Below, piece by piece: positions 1 to 8,495 of a stretch of 36,625 nt of DNA. The DNA comes from Woeseiaceae bacterium (lineage in GTDB: Bacteria > Pseudomonadota > Gammaproteobacteria > Steroidobacterales > Woeseiaceae). Where the stretch lies: the NCBI GenBank assembly GCA_011772865.1, contig WVYQ01000006.1, positions 1 to 36,625 of the forward strand, written 5' to 3'. Each line of letters begins with the position of its first letter. The first letter of the stretch is position 1. The translations under genes were made by a program, and so were the position numbers. The notes under the pieces were generated by a model, which was given only the letters and a program-made list of their open reading frames with translations, had not been told where the DNA came from and did no database searches.

Positions 1-84
1 GGCAACATCGTCTCGTTCCGCTGCACGGCGATCGAGCGCGACGTCATCGTCATGCGAAACGGTAAGTGCACATTGGCAACATAG
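1..84 (+). CDS. C-terminal end of an unrecognised protein (partial)
   Basis: Frame 1 is open from the first base and stops with TAG at 82-84, encoding 27 residues that begin GNIVSFRCTA and end GKCTLAT. The stop lies 11 bases before the ATG of the following crotonase, so the two are probably co-transcribed. The tail is too short to assign to a family. Confidence 0.45.
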   Translation, partial: GNIVSFRCTAIERDVIVMRNGKCTLAT

Positions 85-95
85 GCTGCAAACCC

Positions 96-887
96 ATGAG
101 TGATCCTGTACTGATTTCGATCGATAACCACGTTGCCACGGTGACGCTGAACCGGCCCGAGAAGGCCAATGCTGTCAGCCTGGCCATGTTCGATGCGCTG
201 GCTGCTGCGGGCAGCGAGATCGCAGCGAATCGCTCGGTACGCGCAGTCGTGCTGCATGGAGCCGGGGACAATTTCTGTGCCGGCATCGACACCGGGATTT
301 TCCAGGATCCGTCGTTCGACTTCGGCGAATCGGCGATGGCGCCAGTCGATGACTCGCCTGCCAATCGATTCCAGTCCGCAGCCTATGCCTGGCGCGAGTG
401 TCCCGTCCCGGTAATCTGCGCTATCCAGGGGGTCGCTTTTGGCGCGGGCTTGCAGATCGCCCTGGGCGCGGACATCCGCTATGCCCGGCCCGATGTCACG
501 CTGTCGATCATGGAAATCAAGTGGGGCCTGATACCCGACATGGCCATCAGTACGACACTCCGGGACCTGGTGCCCGCGGACCGGGTCAAGGAGCTGGCCT
601 GGACCGGCAGGACCTTCGATGCGCGGGAGGCGTTGTCGATGGGGCTTATAACCGAAGTGCATGACGATCCGCTGGCCGCGGCGATGGAGGTGGCCAACGA
701 GATCCGTGTAAAATCGCCGGATGCAATTCGGGCCATGAAGCAACTGGTCGTGCGCGGTTGGAGTCTGCCCGACTCAGAGGCACTGGCGCTGGAGGCCAAG
801 CTGCAGCTGGGCGTAATGGGTAAGAAGAACCAGCTCGAGGCGGTCATGGCCAACCTGCAGAAACGCGCGCCGAATTTTGACGACTGA
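96..887 (+). CDS. Crotonase (enoyl-CoA hydratase/isomerase) family protein
   Basis: A 263-residue crotonase-fold protein, the usual length for the family, expected to act in the cytoplasm on an acyl-CoA double bond. The CoA/oxyanion-hole segments are visible: NFCAGIDT near residues 59-66 and the glycine-rich VAFGAGLQIA near 114-123. The first catalytic glutamate of classical hydratases (GGGCE in rat mitochondrial hydratase) is replaced by Gln in GAGLQIA. The second glutamate is present in SIMEIKWGL. This fits an isomerase or a divergent hydratase better than a standard beta-oxidation hydratase. ATG 96 is preferred; a GTG at 66 in the same frame would add ten residues inside the preceding gene. 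Substrate is unknown. Confidence 0.85.
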   Translation: MSDPVLISIDNHVATVTLNRPEKANAVSLAMFDALAAAGSEIAANRSVRAVVLHGAGDNFCAGIDTGIFQDPSFDFGESAMAPVDDSPANRFQSAAYAWRECPVPVICAIQGVAFGAGLQIALGADIRYARPDVTLSIMEIKWGLIPDMAISTTLRDLVPADRVKELAWTGRTFDAREALSMGLITEVHDDPLAAAMEVANEIRVKSPDAIRAMKQLVVRGWSLPDSEALALEAKLQLGVMGKKNQLEAVMANLQKRAPNFDD

Positions 888-959
888 AGTGATTGCGTTC
901 GGAACTAACTGTCGAACCGGGCAGTCCAAACGGGTATTCCAAGTTTGGCAAGAACCACA

Positions 960-1676
960 ATGATCAGCTATCTCAAGAAGCCGGGAGCCATCCTTGGACT
1001 CTTCATGCTTCTTTTGGCCTCATCGGCATGGGCGCAGTCTTCCGGCACCATGCCCGAACTGCCTGTCGACTCTCGCACGTTGCGGGTCATAGAACAGGCC
1101 GAAGAGGTCTACGAACGCACGGATTACAAGCGCGCCTTTTTCATCTACCGCAACGAGCTTGCCCCTATCGGGGACAAGTACGGGCAGTACATGGTCGGTT
1201 ACATGTACCACCACGGAAAGGGTGTCGAAGAGGACCGGGTTGCGGCGTCGGCCTGGTATCGACTGGCCGCGGAACGGGGCACCAAGGAGTTCATCGGCGC
1301 CAGGGACCAGATCATGCGGTCGCTCGATGATGCGGAGCTTGCCGAATCGGACAGGCGGTATCTCGAATTGCGCCAACAATATGGCGACCTGGTGCTGCTC
1401 GCGCGAGCAATTCGACAAGACTATGACGAGCTGCGCAGGCGGACGGGTTCACGCGTTGGTGCGGGCGGAAGCCCGATGACCGTGGTGGAACTCAATAGCA
1501 GCAGTAACATCGGCTCGGGCAGCGATTATTACGAGCGACTCGAGAGGCGCATCCAGGCACGACTCGAGTACATCGCAAAGCACACCAAAATCGAGATTAT
1601 CGATATCGATGTCGACACCATGAATCTCGCCCTTATCGAGCAGCAAATCGCTGCTCACGTGAGCCAGTTGCCCTAG
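960..1676 (+). CDS. Exported Sel1-repeat protein
   Basis: A 238-residue protein with a Sec signal peptide (MISYLKKPG, then GLFMLLLASSAWA, probable cleavage before QSS). The mature part has at least one Sel1/TPR-like repeat: KYGQYMVGYMYHHGKGV followed by DRVAASAWYRLAAERG. The second half is charged and helical (a possible coiled coil, roughly residues 120-165) and ends without recognisable domains. Sel1 proteins usually mediate protein-protein contacts in the periplasm; the partner is not evident. ATG 960 is preferred over an in-frame TTG at 945 because it starts directly at the signal peptide. The stop overlaps the stop of the convergent TetR gene by two bases. Confidence 0.75.
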   Translation: MISYLKKPGAILGLFMLLLASSAWAQSSGTMPELPVDSRTLRVIEQAEEVYERTDYKRAFFIYRNELAPIGDKYGQYMVGYMYHHGKGVEEDRVAASAWYRLAAERGTKEFIGARDQIMRSLDDAELAESDRRYLELRQQYGDLVLLARAIRQDYDELRRRTGSRVGAGGSPMTVVELNSSSNIGSGSDYYERLERRIQARLEYIAKHTKIEIIDIDVDTMNLALIEQQIAAHVSQLP

Positions 1677-2266
1677 GTAGCCTGGGCCAGGCCGCGGGTC
1701 AGGACTGCGGGGAACTCTGCGACGATACTGCCAGCCATGGCCTTGTCACCGTGGAACCATTTCGGGATCCAGTTGATCGATCCCATAATCGCGTTACCGG
1801 TCATCCGGACGTCGCAGTCAGCGATGCTGCCGTCGGCAATACCGCGTTCGAGAATCGCTTCAAAGGCTTTGCTGTGCCGGCGGGACAGCTCGAGGACTTC
1901 GTCACGGTGTTCGGCCGTTAACGACGGTATTTCGCTCATGATGGCGATCGGTCCGCGGTCCCCGACCATGCTCTCGATGTGGTAGCGAAGATAGCGGCGC
2001 GCCTGCTCGAGGCCGGTGCCACCCTCGGCCACGGCCTGTTCCATCGCTTCGCGCCCGACGTCGGCTGCACGGACGTAGCAGAGGTAGACGAGCTCTTCCT
2101 TGTTGCGGACATAGTAATAGAGCGCCGGGTCGGTGAGTCCGAGCATGTTGGCGACGTCCTTCAATGACGTGCCGCTGTAGCCTTTGTGATTGAAACAGTG
2201 GGCTGCCGCCTGCAGCACGCGTTCGCGTTGCTGGTTGAAGCGGCTTTCGTCGGGATTTCGTGCCAT
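1673..2266 (-). CDS. TetR/AcrR-family transcriptional regulator
   Basis: A 197-residue regulator. The N-terminal DNA-binding domain is clear: RVLQAAAHCFNHKGYSGTS, then LKDVANMLGLTDPALYYYV, then RNKEELVYLCY. This is the standard TetR helix-turn-helix with the tyrosine-rich recognition helix. The C-terminal ligand domain is divergent, as usual; the acyl-CoA context suggests an acyl-CoA or fatty-acid ligand (inference). It is divergent from icmF across 106 bases that hold a perfect 20-bp palindrome, so it probably represses icmF and itself. ATG 2266 starts a normal-length protein. Confidence 0.9.
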   Translation of the reverse strand: MARNPDESRFNQQRERVLQAAAHCFNHKGYSGTSLKDVANMLGLTDPALYYYVRNKEELVYLCYVRAADVGREAMEQAVAEGGTGLEQARRYLRYHIESMVGDRGPIAIMSEIPSLTAEHRDEVLELSRRHSKAFEAILERGIADGSIADCDVRMTGNAIMGSINWIPKWFHGDKAMAGSIVAEFPAVLTRGLAQAT

Positions 2267-2284
2267 GAAGTGTGGTCCCAGTAC

Positions 2285-2313
2285 TTGAGATTTGTCGGAA
2301 TCTGAATTATTTT
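2285..2313 (+). promoter_or_regulatory. icmF: Candidate sigma70-type promoter for icmF
   Basis: TTGAGA (2285-2290) and TATTTT (2308-2313) are separated by 17 bases, matching the sigma70 consensus at 5/6 and 4/6 positions. The -10 element overlaps the palindrome at 2309-2328. A ribosome binding site AAAGGA lies at about 2358-2363, before the ATG at 2373. Confidence 0.45.
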
Positions 2314-2328
2314 AATCTAGATTAAAAT
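2309..2328. promoter_or_regulatory. Perfect 20-bp palindrome, candidate TetR operator
   Basis: The sequence ATTTTAATCT/AGATTAAAAT is a perfect inverted repeat with no central spacer, in the gap between the divergent TetR and icmF genes. It overlaps the -10-like hexamers of both candidate promoters described here, the expected position for a TetR-type operator that controls both genes. Its AT-richness stands out against the GC-rich surroundings. Binding by this TetR is inference. Confidence 0.65.
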
Positions 2329-2336
2329 TTTTGCAA
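2309..2336 (-). promoter_or_regulatory. Candidate sigma70-type promoter for the TetR gene
   Basis: On the minus strand TTGCAA (2336-2331) and TAAAAT (2314-2309) lie 16 bases apart, matching consensus at 4/6 and 5/6 positions. The element spans the palindrome, consistent with autorepression. Confidence 0.35.
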
Positions 2337-2372
2337 TAGTAAAAGCAACTGATTTCTAAAGGATTTTTCCTG

Positions 2373-5300
2373 ATGAGTACTGCTGCTTCCGATTTACCGC
2401 GCGCGTCAGCCGGCGCCGATCGGGGCCCGCTGCGATTTGTCACGGCGGCCTCCCTGTTCGATGGTCACGACGCCGCCATCAACATCATGCGGCGCCTGAT
2501 CCAGGCGCAGGGTGTCGAGGTCATTCACCTCGGCCACAACCGCAGCGTGGACGACATCGTGCGGGCAGCCATCCAGGAAGACGCCGACGGCATCGCGGTG
2601 AGTTCCTACCAGGGCGGCCACAACGAGTTCTTCCGCTACATGGTCGACCGGCTGCGCGAGCTCGGCGCGCCACACATCAAGGTCTTCGGCGGTGGCGGGG
2701 GAACGATTACGCCCGAGGAAATCCGGGTCCTGATGGACTACGGCGTCGAGCGCATCTATCACCCGCATGACGGCATGGAACTGGGTCTCGAGGCGATGAT
2801 CCGGGATCTCGTCGAACGCACCGAGAAAAGCCGCCGCCATGCGTCGGCCCCGGGCGACGTCGACGCTGATAATACGACCGGCATCGCCGGAATGATCTCG
2901 GCAATCGAGGAAGGCGCGTTCGATGACACGGCGCTCGCGGGACTGCGGAAAGAATGGCAGATGAAAGCCGGGCGGGTCCCCGTGATTGGCATTACGGGCA
3001 CGGGCGGCGCCGGCAAGAGCAGCGTTACCGACGAGATCCTGAACCGGTTTCTCGCCTGCTTTGCGGACATGCGCATTGCCGTACTGGCCGTCGACCCGAC
3101 TCGCCGGCGCACGGGCGGCGCGCTGCTCGGCGACCGGATTCGCATGAACACGCTGCGCTCGGACCGCATCTTCATGCGCTCGATCGCAACGCGCCGCCAG
3201 CACCTCGCAACGAGCGAGATGCTTGGCGATCACATCAACTTCCTCAAGTCGCTGGGTTACGACCTGATCGTCGTGGAGACGGCCGGCATCGGCCAGAGCG
3301 ACAGCGAGATCGTCGATCTCGTCGACTTCTCGGTCTACGTCATGACCAGCGAGTACGGCGCCGCGAGCCAGCTCGAGAAGATCGACATGCTCGACTTCGC
3401 CGACCTGATCGTGCTCAACAAGTACGACAAGCGCGGCGCCGAGGATGCGCTGCGCGACATCCGCAAGCAGTGGAAGCGCAATCACACGGCGTTCGACACG
3501 GCCGACGACGACATCCCCGTATACCCGACGATCGCGAGCCAGTTCAACGACCCGGGCGTCAGCTACATGTTCTGGGAGCTGTGCCGGCGCGTCGCCGACA
3601 AGGCCGGCCTCGATGCACAGCAATGGTCGCCGGACATCGACACGAGCATCCGTGAACCACGCGCCACGGCGATGATTCCGGGTTCGCGAATCCGGTATCT
3701 TGCCGAGATTGCCGAACAGGGCCGGGCGATCAACAGTGACATCGACGCACAGGCCGAGACGGCAAGCACGCTGCAGCACCTCTTCGAGGCGCTCAAGGCG
3801 CTCGACGACCCGCATCTGCCAGCCGAGTTCGAGGCTTACAAGTCTGCCGCATTGACCGATGACGGAGACAAAAGCCTGCTCGTTCTGAGGCAGCGCTACC
3901 AGGAAGCGCTCGGCGAGCTGTCGGGCGAGTCACTCAAGCTGTTGCGCGAGTGGCCCGAGCGCAAGGCGGGGGTCAGGTCCGAGGAATACAAATACACCGT
4001 GCGCGGCAAGGAAATCACGGGCCGCAACTATCGCGAGAGCCTGTCGCATCAACGCATCCCGAAGATCGCGGCGCCCGAGTACCGCGACTGGGGTGAACTG
4101 CTCGAATTCCTGTCGAAAGAAAACCTGCCGGGCGGGTATCCCTATACGGGCGGCGTTTACCCGTATCGCCGTCTCGGCGAGGACCCGACGCGCATGTTCG
4201 CGGGAGAAGGCACGCCGGAACGCACCAACCGGCGCTTCCATTACCTGTCGCGCGGCCAGGATGCGGCGCGGCTGTCGACGGCGTTCGACTCGGTCACGTT
4301 ATACGGCGAAGACCCACATGAGCGCCCGGACATCTACGGAAAGGTCGGCAATTCCGGCGTTTCGATCGCGTCGGTCGACGACATCAAGAAGCTCTACTCG
4401 GGTTTCGATCTCTGCGCGCCGACAACATCCGTATCGATGACGATCAACGGTCCGGCGCCGATGATCCTCGCATTCTTCATGAATGCAGCTATCGACCAGC
4501 AGGTCGAGAAGCACCTGCGCGAGACCGGCAAATGGGAGTCGGTGCAGGCGAAGATCGACAAGTACTTCGAGGGCAAGGAACGGCCGAGCTACGAGGGTGA
4601 ATTGCCGGAAGGCAGCGATGGCCTGGGTCTCGGCCTGCTCGGTATCTCCGGTGACAAGGTCGTGGACAAAGCGACCTATGAACGGATTCGCAAGGAGACG
4701 CTGTCGACCGTGCGCGGCACGGTGCAGGCCGACATCCTCAAGGAGGACCAGGCGCAGAACACCTGCATCTTCTCGACCGAGTTCGCGCTGAAGATGATGG
4801 GCGACGTCCAGCAGTACTTCATCGACAACAACGTCCGCAATTACTACAGCATCTCGATCAGCGGGTATCACATCGCCGAAGCCGGCGCGAACCCGATCAG
4901 CCAGCTCGCGTTCACGCTGGCGAACGGCTTCACGATCGTCGAGTACTACCTCGCACGCGGCATGGACATCGACGACTTCGCGCCTAACCTGAGTTTCTTC
5001 TTCTCGAACGGCATGGATCCCGAGTACACGGTCATCGGCCGGGTCGCACGACGCATCTGGGCACGCGCGATGCGCGAGCGCTACGGCGCCAACAATCGTT
5101 CGCAGATGCTCAAGTACCACGTGCAGACGTCGGGCCGCAGCCTGCACGCCCAGGAGATCAGCTTCAACGACATCCGCACGACGCTGCAGGCGCTTTACGC
5201 GCTGTTCGACAACTGCAACAGCCTGCATACCAACGCATTCGACGAGGCCATCACGACGCCGACCGAGCAGTCCGTGCGCCGGGCGGTCGCGATCCAGATG

Positions 5301-5816
5301 ATCATCTCGCGGGAGCTGGGTCTCAACTTCTGTGAGAACCCCTGGCAGGGTTCGTTCATTATCAACGAACTGACCGATCTCGTCGAAGAGGCCGTGTACC
5401 AGGAGTTCGAGCGCATGTCCGATCGTGGCGGCGTACTGGGCGCCATGGATACGATGTACCAGCGCGGCAAGATCCAGGAAGAGAGCCTGTATTACGAAAG
5501 CAAGAAGCACGATGGCTCACTGCCGCTGATCGGCGTCAATACTTTCCTGCCCAAAGAAGGCCAGGAAGACGAGGTGCACGAGCTCGAGCTCATAAGATCG
5601 ACCGACGAGGAAAAACAGGACCAGATTCGCCACGTCCGCGCGTTCCAGGGCACGCACGGAGAGGAAAGCGGGCCGGCGCTCGAAAGTCTCCAGGCAATTG
5701 CACGCGATCGCGGCAACGTGTTCGAGGAACTGATGCAGACGGTCAGGTCTAATTCCCTTGGGCAAATCTCGAACGCCCTATATGATGTCGGCGGCGAGTA
5801 CCGCCGCAACATGTAA
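2373..5816 (+). CDS. icmF: Fused isobutyryl-CoA mutase (IcmF)
   Basis: A 1147-residue single-chain adenosylcobalamin mutase interconverting isobutyryl-CoA and n-butyryl-CoA. Domains in order: B12-binding domain with LFDGHDAA (His32) and VFGGGGG near 105; a MeaB-like G-protein chaperone with Walker A GTGGAGKS (209-216), [10 protein letters not shown] (240-249), ETAGIGQSD (302-310) and NKYD (349-352); a linker; and a C-terminal mutase barrel from about 570. Two residues that separate isobutyryl- from methylmalonyl-CoA mutases by family alignment are of the isobutyryl type: Phe609 in TRMFAGEG (Tyr in methylmalonyl-CoA mutase) and Gln795 in AQNTCIF (Arg there). The protein is somewhat longer than IcmF proteins I know (about 1090 residues); extra sequence is likely around 720-770. 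It is preceded by AAAGGA and controlled from the divergent TetR region. Likely role: entry of valine-derived or branched acyl-CoA into linear butyrate metabolism. Confidence 0.93.
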   Translation: MSTAASDLPRASAGADRGPLRFVTAASLFDGHDAAINIMRRLIQAQGVEVIHLGHNRSVDDIVRAAIQEDADGIAVSSYQGGHNEFFRYMVDRLRELGAPHIKVFGGGGGTITPEEIRVLMDYGVERIYHPHDGMELGLEAMIRDLVERTEKSRRHASAPGDVDADNTTGIAGMISAIEEGAFDDTALAGLRKEWQMKAGRVPVIGITGTGGAGKSSVTDEILNRFLACFADMRIAVLAVDPTRRRTGGALLGDRIRMNTLRSDRIFMRSIATRRQHLATSEMLGDHINFLKSLGYDLIVVETAGIGQSDSEIVDLVDFSVYVMTSEYGAASQLEKIDMLDFADLIVLNKYDKRGAEDALRDIRKQWKRNHTAFDTADDDIPVYPTIASQFNDPGVSYMFWELCRRVADKAGLDAQQWSPDIDTSIREPRATAMIPGSRIRYLAEIAEQGRAINSDIDAQAETASTLQHLFEALKALDDPHLPAEFEAYKSAALTDDGDKSLLVLRQRYQEALGELSGESLKLLREWPERKAGVRSEEYKYTVRGKEITGRNYRESLSHQRIPKIAAPEYRDWGELLEFLSKENLPGGYPYTGGVYPYRRLGEDPTRMFAGEGTPERTNRRFHYLSRGQDAARLSTAFDSVTLYGEDPHERPDIYGKVGNSGVSIASVDDIKKLYSGFDLCAPTTSVSMTINGPAPMILAFFMNAAIDQQVEKHLRETGKWESVQAKIDKYFEGKERPSYEGELPEGSDGLGLGLLGISGDKVVDKATYERIRKETLSTVRGTVQADILKEDQAQNTCIFSTEFALKMMGDVQQYFIDNNVRNYYSISISGYHIAEAGANPISQLAFTLANGFTIVEYYLARGMDIDDFAPNLSFFFSNGMDPEYTVIGRVARRIWARAMRERYGANNRSQMLKYHVQTSGRSLHAQEISFNDIRTTLQALYALFDNCNSLHTNAFDEAITTPTEQSVRRAVAIQMIISRELGLNFCENPWQGSFIINELTDLVEEAVYQEFERMSDRGGVLGAMDTMYQRGKIQEESLYYESKKHDGSLPLIGVNTFLPKEGQEDEVHELELIRSTDEEKQDQIRHVRAFQGTHGEESGPALESLQAIARDRGNVFEELMQTVRSNSLGQISNALYDVGGEYRRNM

Positions 5817-5840
5817 TCGACCTAACAAAGGAATTGTCTA

Positions 5841-6530
5841 ATGCGAACTTTAGTTGTTGCACTCTTTTCCCTGCTGCCCGCTATCGCATCGGCACAGTCG
5901 TTCGGCACCAGTGCCAGCGGTGCTGGTTACTGGGATTTTTCGATTGGCGCGATTTACCAGGACAGCCTGTCAGTAGGCGGCAAGGGCGGCACGCAGACCG
6001 CGACACCGGACACGTCGTCGCTGAGCGTCGATAGCGAACTCGGCTTCGGTCTCAATTTCTCCTACAACTTCAGCAACCATTTCGCGCTTGGCCTGGATAT
6101 CGACTACATCAATCCGGATTACAAGGCGACGATCGTATCGGAGGATCCTCAGGACCCCGCCGTCATCATCGACCATGAACTCACCCAGTGGAATTTCCGC
6201 CTGAAGGGCACGTGGAATTTCACGGATGGGCCGCTCGTTCCGTTCGTCGACTTCGGCTACGCATGGACCAACGTCGATTCGAACGTCGCCGACGGCCCGC
6301 CGATTACCGGCTGCTGGTGGCATCCTTGGTGGGGTTATATCTGCGAGAACTTCTACACCACGTTCAGCTCGACGGAGACAAGCTGGGGCGGCGGTGTCGG
6401 CCTGCGCTATGACCTGCGCGGCCAGAGCTATCTGAAACTGAGCTGGAATCGCTGGGAACTCGATTCGGGCGGTAACTCCGACGACCTGACGCTGGAGTCG
6501 GCGCGCCTCGAGTACGGCTGGCGGTTCTGA
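5841..6530 (+). CDS. Outer-membrane beta-barrel protein
   Basis: A 229-residue precursor with a signal peptide (MRTLVVALFSLLPAIASA, cleavage before QSF) and alternating amphipathic strands throughout, such as GFGLNFSYNFSNHFALGLDIDY. It ends in the aromatic C-terminal signature LEYGWRF expected for BAM-dependent barrels. A loop rich in Trp and Cys (GCWWHPWWGYICENF, about 154-168) lies between strands and could form a disulfide. It resembles OmpW/OprF-N-like eight-stranded barrels in size, but no specific function can be given. AAAGGAATTGTCTA precedes the ATG; the gene lies 24 bases after icmF and 10 bases before the next crotonase, so it may share their transcript. Confidence 0.8.
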   Translation: MRTLVVALFSLLPAIASAQSFGTSASGAGYWDFSIGAIYQDSLSVGGKGGTQTATPDTSSLSVDSELGFGLNFSYNFSNHFALGLDIDYINPDYKATIVSEDPQDPAVIIDHELTQWNFRLKGTWNFTDGPLVPFVDFGYAWTNVDSNVADGPPITGCWWHPWWGYICENFYTTFSSTETSWGGGVGLRYDLRGQSYLKLSWNRWELDSGGNSDDLTLESARLEYGWRF

Positions 6531-6540
6531 TCAGAATTCC

Positions 6541-7311
6541 ATGAGCGACATCGTCAAATACGAGCAACAGGATGCGGTAGCCGTCATCACGCTGCATCGT
6601 CCCGACGCGATGAACTCGTTCAATACCGAGTTGCGCGCGGACCTGGCGGCGGCGCTTGACAGGGCGAACGACGACGACTCGGTAAGAGTCGTCGTCCTGA
6701 CGGGCGAGGGCCGTACCTTTTCGGCCGGCGCCGATCTCAAGGCCGGTATCGATCGCGACGTCAGCGAGATCCTGCAGGTCGAATACCGGCCCGTGCAGGA
6801 AGCGATCGCCAACATGCCCAAGGCTATTATCGCCGCGGTGCCCGGCTCTGCGGCCGGCATCGGCCTGTCGATCGCGCTGCACTGCGACCTGTTGATCATG
6901 GCGGACAACGCGTTCCTGTTGTCACCGTTTACGACGATTTCGCTCGTGCCTGACGGCGGCCTCAATTGGCTGCTCGTGCATCAGCTCGGCTACCGCCGGG
7001 CATTCCAGCTCAGCATCGAGTCTGAGCGCATCCCCGCACAGCGCTGCGTCGAACTCGGCCTGGCGAACAAGGCCGTGCCGGCGGAGGAACTCATGTCGAC
7101 CGCAATTGAATGGGCGCAGGCGCTCGCCGAGCGCGCGCCACTGTCGATTGCGGCAACGAAGAAAGTCATGCGTTTTGCGGCCAACAAGAACTGGGGCGAG
7201 GCCTACGACATGGAGGCGAAGTTCCAGGGCGAGCTGCTGGGCTCGGATGACAACAAAGAGGGCATCCAGGCGTTCTTCGACAAGCGCAAGCCGAAATTCA
7301 CGGGTAAGTGA
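6541..7311 (+). CDS. Crotonase family enzyme, PaaG/isomerase-like
   Basis: A 256-residue crotonase-fold protein. The oxyanion segment TFSAGADLKAGI (about 60-71) and SAAGIGLSIALHCDL (about 103-117) are typical. Both glutamates of classical enoyl-CoA hydratases are absent: the first position reads GIGLSIA and the second SPFTTI. An aspartate stands in SLVPDGGLNWLL, the arrangement of PaaG-type enoyl-CoA isomerases. A double-bond isomerase is therefore more likely than a hydratase. It follows the barrel gene by 10 bases, and its stop lies two bases before the ATG of the next acyl-CoA dehydrogenase, indicating translational coupling. Confidence 0.83.
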   Translation: MSDIVKYEQQDAVAVITLHRPDAMNSFNTELRADLAAALDRANDDDSVRVVVLTGEGRTFSAGADLKAGIDRDVSEILQVEYRPVQEAIANMPKAIIAAVPGSAAGIGLSIALHCDLLIMADNAFLLSPFTTISLVPDGGLNWLLVHQLGYRRAFQLSIESERIPAQRCVELGLANKAVPAEELMSTAIEWAQALAERAPLSIAATKKVMRFAANKNWGEAYDMEAKFQGELLGSDDNKEGIQAFFDKRKPKFTGK

Positions 7312-7313
7312 CC

Positions 7314-8495
7314 ATGGAACGAACCATTTTCAACGAAGATCACGAGATGTTCCGCGATGCTGCGCGGACCTTCCTGATTAACGAGATCAAGCCGTATCGC
7401 GACAAGTGGGAAGAACAGGAGATCGTCGATCGCGAAGCGTTCCTGAAAGCCGGCGAGCAGGGGCTTCTCTGCATGTGGGCCGATGAGAAGTACGGCGGCG
7501 CCGGCGTCTCGGACTTCCGTTTCGAGCAGATCCTGCTCGAGGAAAATGCCAGGCACGGCGATCTCGGTTTCTTTATCTTCCTGCACAATCGTCTCGTGGG
7601 CCCGTATATCGGTGAGCTCGGCACCGACGAGCAGAAGCAGCGCTGGCTGCCGGGCTGCGTATCGGGCGAGAAGATTCTCGCGATCGCGATGACCGAACCC
7701 GGCACGGGCAGCGACCTGTCGGCAATACGCACCAAGGCAGAAGACAAGGGCGACCATTACCTCCTGAACGGCTCCAAGACGTTCATCTCGAACGGCATCC
7801 TCGCCGACCTCGTTATCGTTGCGGCCAAGACCGACCCGTCGAGCAGCTACGGCATCACGCTGTTCGTTGTCGAGCGCGGCATGGAAGGCTTCGAGCGCGG
7901 CAAGAACCTGAAGAAGATGGGCATGCACAGCCAGGATACGGCCGAGATGTTCTTCAACAACGTCAAGGTTCCTAAAGAAAACGTGCTCGGCGAGTTGAAT
8001 CGGGGCTTTTATCACCTCATGCACTTCCTGGCCGAGGAGCGGCTGCTGAGCGCCGTGGGCTCGTTGGCGAATGCCGAGGCAGCTTTTGAGGTCACGCTCG
8101 AGTATGCGACCGATCGCAAGGTGTTCGGCAAGGCCGTAGCCGATTACCAGGTGAATCGCTTCAAGTTTGCCGACATGCGCATGGAAATGGACGTCGCGCA
8201 GGCATTCATCGACAACTGCGTCATGGCGCACAACGAGGGCAAGTTGACTGCCGAAGATGCGGCCAAGGCGAAGCTGTTTGCGACCGAGCTCGAGGACCGC
8301 GTGACCGACCATTGTGTACAGCTGCATGGCGGGAACGGCTACATGGACGAGTACGAGGTCAGCCGCATGTATACTGCTGCGCGTGTTTCGAGAATATATG
8401 CCGGTAGCTCCGAGATCATGCGCGAGATCATCGCGCGTTCGATCGGCCTCGACCCGCGGCAGAAGAAGCCAAAGGCCAAAGCCGACGCTGCGTAG
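7314..8495 (+). CDS. Acyl-CoA dehydrogenase, LCAD-like
   Basis: An FAD flavoprotein of 393 residues that introduces an alpha,beta double bond into an acyl-CoA and passes electrons to ETF. Visible landmarks are AMTEPGTGSDLS (about 125-136), the substrate/FAD region NGSKTFISNG (152-161) and the C-terminal VQLHGGNGYMDEY. The position of the MCAD catalytic glutamate (YEGT) reads IYAGSSEIM, while helix G carries LAEERLL with Glu242. This is the catalytic-base placement of long-chain and isovaleryl-CoA dehydrogenases, so a long or branched substrate is inferred. ATG 7314 is chosen; a GTG at 7308 overlaps the upstream stop and is equally coupled. The 3' end overlaps the next open frame. Confidence 0.9.
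   Translation: MERTIFNEDHEMFRDAARTFLINEIKPYRDKWEEQEIVDREAFLKAGEQGLLCMWADEKYGGAGVSDFRFEQILLEENARHGDLGFFIFLHNRLVGPYIGELGTDEQKQRWLPGCVSGEKILAIAMTEPGTGSDLSAIRTKAEDKGDHYLLNGSKTFISNGILADLVIVAAKTDPSSSYGITLFVVERGMEGFERGKNLKKMGMHSQDTAEMFFNNVKVPKENVLGELNRGFYHLMHFLAEERLLSAVGSLANAEAAFEVTLEYATDRKVFGKAVADYQVNRFKFADMRMEMDVAQAFIDNCVMAHNEGKLTAEDAAKAKLFATELEDRVTDHCVQLHGGNGYMDEYEVSRMYTAARVSRIYAGSSEIMREIIARSIGLDPRQKKPKAKADAA

Noticed and set aside
2406..5510. Long minus-strand open frames (469 and 403 codons) opposite icmF
   Set aside because: They lie wholly antisense to a clearly recognised gene, show no family motifs and have Arg/Ala/Val/Leu-rich composition typical of shadow frames in GC-rich DNA.
8314..8397. 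GTG at 8314 and ATG at 8326 as start of the second barrel gene
   Set aside because: They would add up to 28 more residues from inside the dehydrogenase coding region with no signal-peptide character.
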